DNA from: Robinsoniella peoriensis
Lineage (GTDB): Bacteria > Bacillota > Clostridia > Lachnospirales > Lachnospiraceae
DNA: 64,000 nucleotides
NCBI RefSeq assembly: GCF_042680125.1
Contig: NZ_JBHTNY010000004.1
Strand: one strand, 5' to 3'
The position numbers were made by a program, and so were the translations under genes. Shown one piece after another: positions 60,978 to 64,000 of this stretch; position 1 is the first letter of the stretch, and each line of letters begins with the position of its first letter. Under the pieces are notes generated by a model, which worked only from the letters and a program-made list of their open reading frames with translations, was not told the DNA's origin and ran no database searches.

Positions 60978-63704
60978 ATGAATAAAATATTTTGTGGGTT
61001 AAGGAGCACTGATTCCGGAAGTTTAAGGAATCAACGGTTTCATTATTATGCGATTTATACAGTACTGTTTATTCCGGTGGCTTTTTTGTGTTTTTTTGGT
61101 TTTTTGTTAGATGGTAAATCCTTGATCTGGAAGGTTGATGGTCTGAATCAGCATTACAGTTCTCTGGTTTATTTTGGGAATTATCTAAGAAGTATTATTT
61201 CTTCTTTGTTTTCAACGGGGAAGTTATCCATACCTCTCTGGGACGCTAATATAGGATATGGTTCCGATGTTTTAAGTACCTTAAATTATTATGTCATTGG
61301 CGATCCGCTAAATCTTTTGTCCGTATTTGTGCCGGAATCCAAAGTGGAATATCTATATGAATTTTTGATATTCCTGAGAATGTATCTGGCAGGTATTGCC
61401 TTTTCTGCATATTGCAGAATGATGAAAAAAGGAAGATTCGCAACACTTTGCGGGACTTTTACATATGCATTTTGCGCTTTTGCACTCTATACAGCCGGAA
61501 GACATCCGTTTTTTATTAATCCAATGATATATCTCCCGTTGCTGCTAATTGGAATTGAAAAGATTTTTGCAAATAAAAAGCCTTTCTTTTTTATAGGAAT
61601 GGTTTTTATATCAGGTATCAGTAATTTTTATTTTTTCTATATGCTAAGTATCCTCATAGTAATCTATGCGGTAATCCGATTCTTTTTCATTTATCGTGAG
61701 CATCGTGTTAAAAACTTCTTTTTGTGTCTGAGAAATTTTTCGGGTTATTATCTGACAGGGGTGCTGCTGGCATGTGTGGTATTTTTGCCCAATGCACGGG
61801 CTTTATTGTCCAGTGAACGTTTTCAGGTGGACAGAGCTTTTCAATGGTTTTATAATATCGATTATTATAAATCGCTGCCTTTTAATCTGCTGTCTTATAA
61901 GATGATAAAGAACTGGACACTATTTGGGTGTGCAGCTATTGTAATACCTGCATTACTATTGCTGTTTTGGGAATGGAAAAAACATAAAGAGCTGGTAATC
62001 GGTTTTGTGGTGTTGTCTGCATTCTTTTTATCTCCGGTGGTTGGACGGGTTATGAATGGATTTTCTTATGTTTCAAACAGGTGGTCATGGGGATATTGCT
62101 TTTTACTGGCATTCATACTGACAACCATGCTGCCGGATTTATTAAAATTAAAGAAGAAGCAGATTATATTTTTGTCATCCGGGTTAGTCTGCTATTTGAT
62201 GCTATACCTGTTTCTAACAAGAAAAACAGGTATAGATAAGTCTTTGATACCTTCCTGGATCATTCTGGTAATTACGATTGTTGTTTTGGCAGTATTATCT
62301 GTGATGTACGCAAAAGGCAGGATTTGCCGAAACAGGATGAAAATATGGTCTTATTTTACCGTTTTTGCTGTAACGGTTTCCAGTATAGTAGTATATGGTA
62401 ATATGAATTATTTTCCGCGAAATAATAATTGGGATGTTTATGTGACAAAAGGAATGGCTTATCAGGAGGTGGCAAACAGCCAGTCAGGGGCAGCAAACAA
62501 GATCGGTGACGATGAGTTTAATCGATTTGAAATTCTGGATCAGGATTCTAATTCTCCGGCTACAAATATGGCGATGCTGAATGGAGTCGCTGGAACCAGC
62601 TTTTATTTTAGCCAGTCAGACTGTAATGTATACAGGGCTTTAAGCCAGAACGCCAATCGTTTTTACCACAGTTTTTCTTATAAAAGTCTAGATAACCGTG
62701 CGATGCTGGGTACTTTATCAAATGTAAAATATGAAATAATTGAGAAGGGGAAATCAGATAATATTTTTTATGGATATGAACCTTATAGTGATAAAAATAC
62801 GGAGGGACTGAACTACCAGATATATAAAAACAATTACAGCCTGCCTTTTGGATATACTTATTCCGGTTATATAACTAAGGATGAGTATGAGAATATGAGT
62901 CCGTTAAAAAGACAAGAGGCAATGATGCAGGGAGCAGTTCTGGAGCAGGAACCGGCAGGTTTCAATAAAGCAGTCCCCCGATTTTCGGAACGTGAAATAC
63001 CGTTTCGGATGAAATGCTCGAAAGACATATCCTATAAAAACGGAGTGTTTGTGGTGAAAAAGCCATCAACGGTAACCATAGAATTTGAAGGAGTGGATGC
63101 TTCTGAAACCTATCTTTACTTTGAAAGTCTGTTATATCATGGAAAAGGTGACGGCAATTCAATGGCATCTGTCAGTGTAAAAGCAAATGGAATAAGGAAA
63201 TTTTTATATTTATTAACACCAAATCGCAGATATTTTGAAGGGGTACGCGATCATGCTGTTAATCTGGGATATAATAAAAAGGCATTGAATTCCATCAAAA
63301 TTAAATTTAAGAATAAGGGAAAATATTCTTTTAAAGACTTGAAAGTGCTTTGCCAGCCAATGGATAATTATATTGGACACGTAGAAGCATTAAAGGAAAA
63401 TTATCTTCAAAACACAGAGTTTGCTGCGAATAAAATCTCCGGAACGATGGAATTGGATTCGCCAAAGTTACTTTGTCTGACCATTCCATATTCAAAAGGG
63501 TGGTCCGCTTATGTAGATGGTAACAAAACAGAGATTTTATGTACGAATACCATGTATAGTGGAATTATGCTGGGCAAGGGAGCACATTTAATAGAATTAA
63601 AATATTTTACGCCAGGACTTAAGGCTGGACTTTTTTGTAGTGCGATAGGTGTGATTATTTTAATAGGAATCAAAAAGGGAAAGCGATGGAAAATGAATAA
63701 ATAA
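60978..63704 (+). CDS. YfhO family GT-C membrane protein, copy 1
   Basis: 908 residues. TM1 is at about 25-47; the first extracytoplasmic loop contains WKVDGLNQHYSSLVYFGNYL and the IPLWDANIGYGSDVL region with acidic residues. About 11 more helices reach to residue ~490, then a ~370-residue extracytoplasmic beta-rich domain and a final helix (about 880-900) with a basic end. This is the YfhO layout. In B. subtilis YfhO works with CsbB to put GlcNAc on lipoteichoic acid. The CsbB-like GT2 at 53648 is a fitting partner. GAGG is about 8 nt before the start. Confidence 0.87.
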   Translation: MNKIFCGLRSTDSGSLRNQRFHYYAIYTVLFIPVAFLCFFGFLLDGKSLIWKVDGLNQHYSSLVYFGNYLRSIISSLFSTGKLSIPLWDANIGYGSDVLSTLNYYVIGDPLNLLSVFVPESKVEYLYEFLIFLRMYLAGIAFSAYCRMMKKGRFATLCGTFTYAFCAFALYTAGRHPFFINPMIYLPLLLIGIEKIFANKKPFFFIGMVFISGISNFYFFYMLSILIVIYAVIRFFFIYREHRVKNFFLCLRNFSGYYLTGVLLACVVFLPNARALLSSERFQVDRAFQWFYNIDYYKSLPFNLLSYKMIKNWTLFGCAAIVIPALLLLFWEWKKHKELVIGFVVLSAFFLSPVVGRVMNGFSYVSNRWSWGYCFLLAFILTTMLPDLLKLKKKQIIFLSSGLVCYLMLYLFLTRKTGIDKSLIPSWIILVITIVVLAVLSVMYAKGRICRNRMKIWSYFTVFAVTVSSIVVYGNMNYFPRNNNWDVYVTKGMAYQEVANSQSGAANKIGDDEFNRFEILDQDSNSPATNMAMLNGVAGTSFYFSQSDCNVYRALSQNANRFYHSFSYKSLDNRAMLGTLSNVKYEIIEKGKSDNIFYGYEPYSDKNTEGLNYQIYKNNYSLPFGYTYSGYITKDEYENMSPLKRQEAMMQGAVLEQEPAGFNKAVPRFSEREIPFRMKCSKDISYKNGVFVVKKPSTVTIEFEGVDASETYLYFESLLYHGKGDGNSMASVSVKANGIRKFLYLLTPNRRYFEGVRDHAVNLGYNKKALNSIKIKFKNKGKYSFKDLKVLCQPMDNYIGHVEALKENYLQNTEFAANKISGTMELDSPKLLCLTIPYSKGWSAYVDGNKTEILCTNTMYSGIMLGKGAHLIELKYFTPGLKAGLFCSAIGVIILIGIKKGKRWKMNK

Positions 63705-63841
63705 TCACGGCAGTTTTTCTTAATATTTCTTAAAAAGGAAAAGACAGATTGCATGTTTTTAATTAATTTGATAGAATTATGATATTTGAAAGTTACTTAC
63801 AAAAGAGAAGAGTGTGCATTAGATAGAAGTGAGGTTATGAA

Positions 63842-64000
63842 ATGGATGGGATAGTAAGTAAGTTAAAGAAATATGATTCCAAAAGTTTGAGGAATCAACG
63901 TATCAATTATTATGTAATTTATACGATATTGTTTATCGCAATTGCTTTTGCATGTTTCCTTGGGTTTCTGCTAGATGGGAAATCAATGATTTGGAAAGTT
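63842..64000 (+). CDS. YfhO family GT-C membrane protein, copy 2 (3' end outside window)
   Basis: The first 53 codons are present: start ATG 63842, hydrophobic TM1 from about residue 25, and FLLDGKSMIWKV at the end of the window, aligning with FLLDGKSLIWKV of the neighbour at 60978. N-terminal SLRNQR is also shared. The 18 bases up to and including both start codons (AAGTGAGGTTATGAAATG) are identical, supporting a tandem duplication that includes the ribosome-binding site. The two copies may use different sugars or acceptors, which cannot be judged from this fragment. Confidence 0.85.
   Translation, partial: MDGIVSKLKKYDSKSLRNQRINYYVIYTILFIAIAFACFLGFLLDGKSMIWKV

Noticed and set aside
1..64000. 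CRISPR arrays, tRNA or rRNA genes, prophage or transposase genes
   Set aside because: Looked for direct repeat-spacer patterns, tRNA-like cloverleaf ends and mobile-element proteins; none seen. Repeats found are protein-level (wall-binding, InlB-type) only.

Overview
The window reads as a chromosomal stretch from a low-to-moderate GC anaerobic Firmicute, most likely Lachnospiraceae (Blautia/Dorea/Ruminococcus-like). This is inferred from surface proteins with YYF/GW cell-wall-binding repeats, A/G-rich Shine-Dalgarno sites, TagD/TagG/TagH-type teichoic acid genes and a C1-peptidase surface protein. I saw no rRNA, tRNA, CRISPR array or intact mobile element. Almost the whole window is one very large locus for cell-surface glycopolymer synthesis, export and decoration.

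Layout: (1) 1-2651, two convergent cell-wall-binding proteins sharing a bidirectional terminator: the C-terminal repeats of one, and a secreted ComEC-like metallo-beta-lactamase-fold protein. (2) 2948-9131, a LicD-type phosphotransferase, a flippase, two GT2 enzymes, a DUF2304 protein and a DUF2142 GT-C protein. (3) 9215-16812, RfbD, a DUF6077-like membrane protein split by one in-frame stop, a priming polyprenyl glycosylphosphotransferase, a GT2 and two CDP-glycerol glycerophosphotransferases. (4) 17076-22673, TagD, a TagG/TagH ABC exporter, a third glycerophosphotransferase, a MAF/DUF115 protein with a sialyltransferase-like GNGPSL motif, a CMP-Kdo-synthetase homologue and a HAD phosphatase, closed by a strong terminator. 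(5) 22850-29245, a two-domain glycosyltransferase, a fused pyruvate-aldolase-like protein, UDP-glucose dehydrogenase and a GtrB-like GT2. (6) About 29.2-46.5 kb, an AT-rich O-antigen-like cassette: several glycosyltransferases (one gene inverted), an acetyltransferase, giant GT-C membrane proteins, FdtA/FdtB-like dTDP-3-amino-sugar genes, a second flippase, a GNAT and UDP-galactopyranose mutase. (7) 46532-49380, a GtrB-like GT2 and a GT-C protein. (8) 49597-53466 on the minus strand, a secreted papain-like protease with lectin-like, Ig-like and Fn3-like modules, and a sugar nucleotidyltransferase. (9) 53648-64000, a CsbB/GtrB-like GT2, an anchored surface protein, a dlt-like operon that contains a formyltransferase, and two tandem YfhO-type GT-C proteins (the second cut by the window end).

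How the genes work together (inference): a sugar-phosphate primer on undecaprenyl phosphate is extended by GT2/GT4 enzymes and decorated with glycerol-phosphate and possibly a CMP-activated ulosonic acid. Polymers leave by an ABC exporter and two flippases. GtrB/GT-C pairs add further sugars outside the membrane. The most unusual systems are the adenylation enzyme-formyltransferase-carrier-MBOAT operon (56624-60861), which parallels the F-A-PCP starter module of linear gramicidin synthetase and could place N-formyl-aminoacyl groups on a surface polymer, and the kdsB/HAD/aldolase/MAF set, which could make and transfer a 3-deoxy-ulosonic acid in a Gram-positive. A two-hairpin RNA motif supported by compensatory base changes also precedes both the GT2 at 5193 and tagD at 17076.
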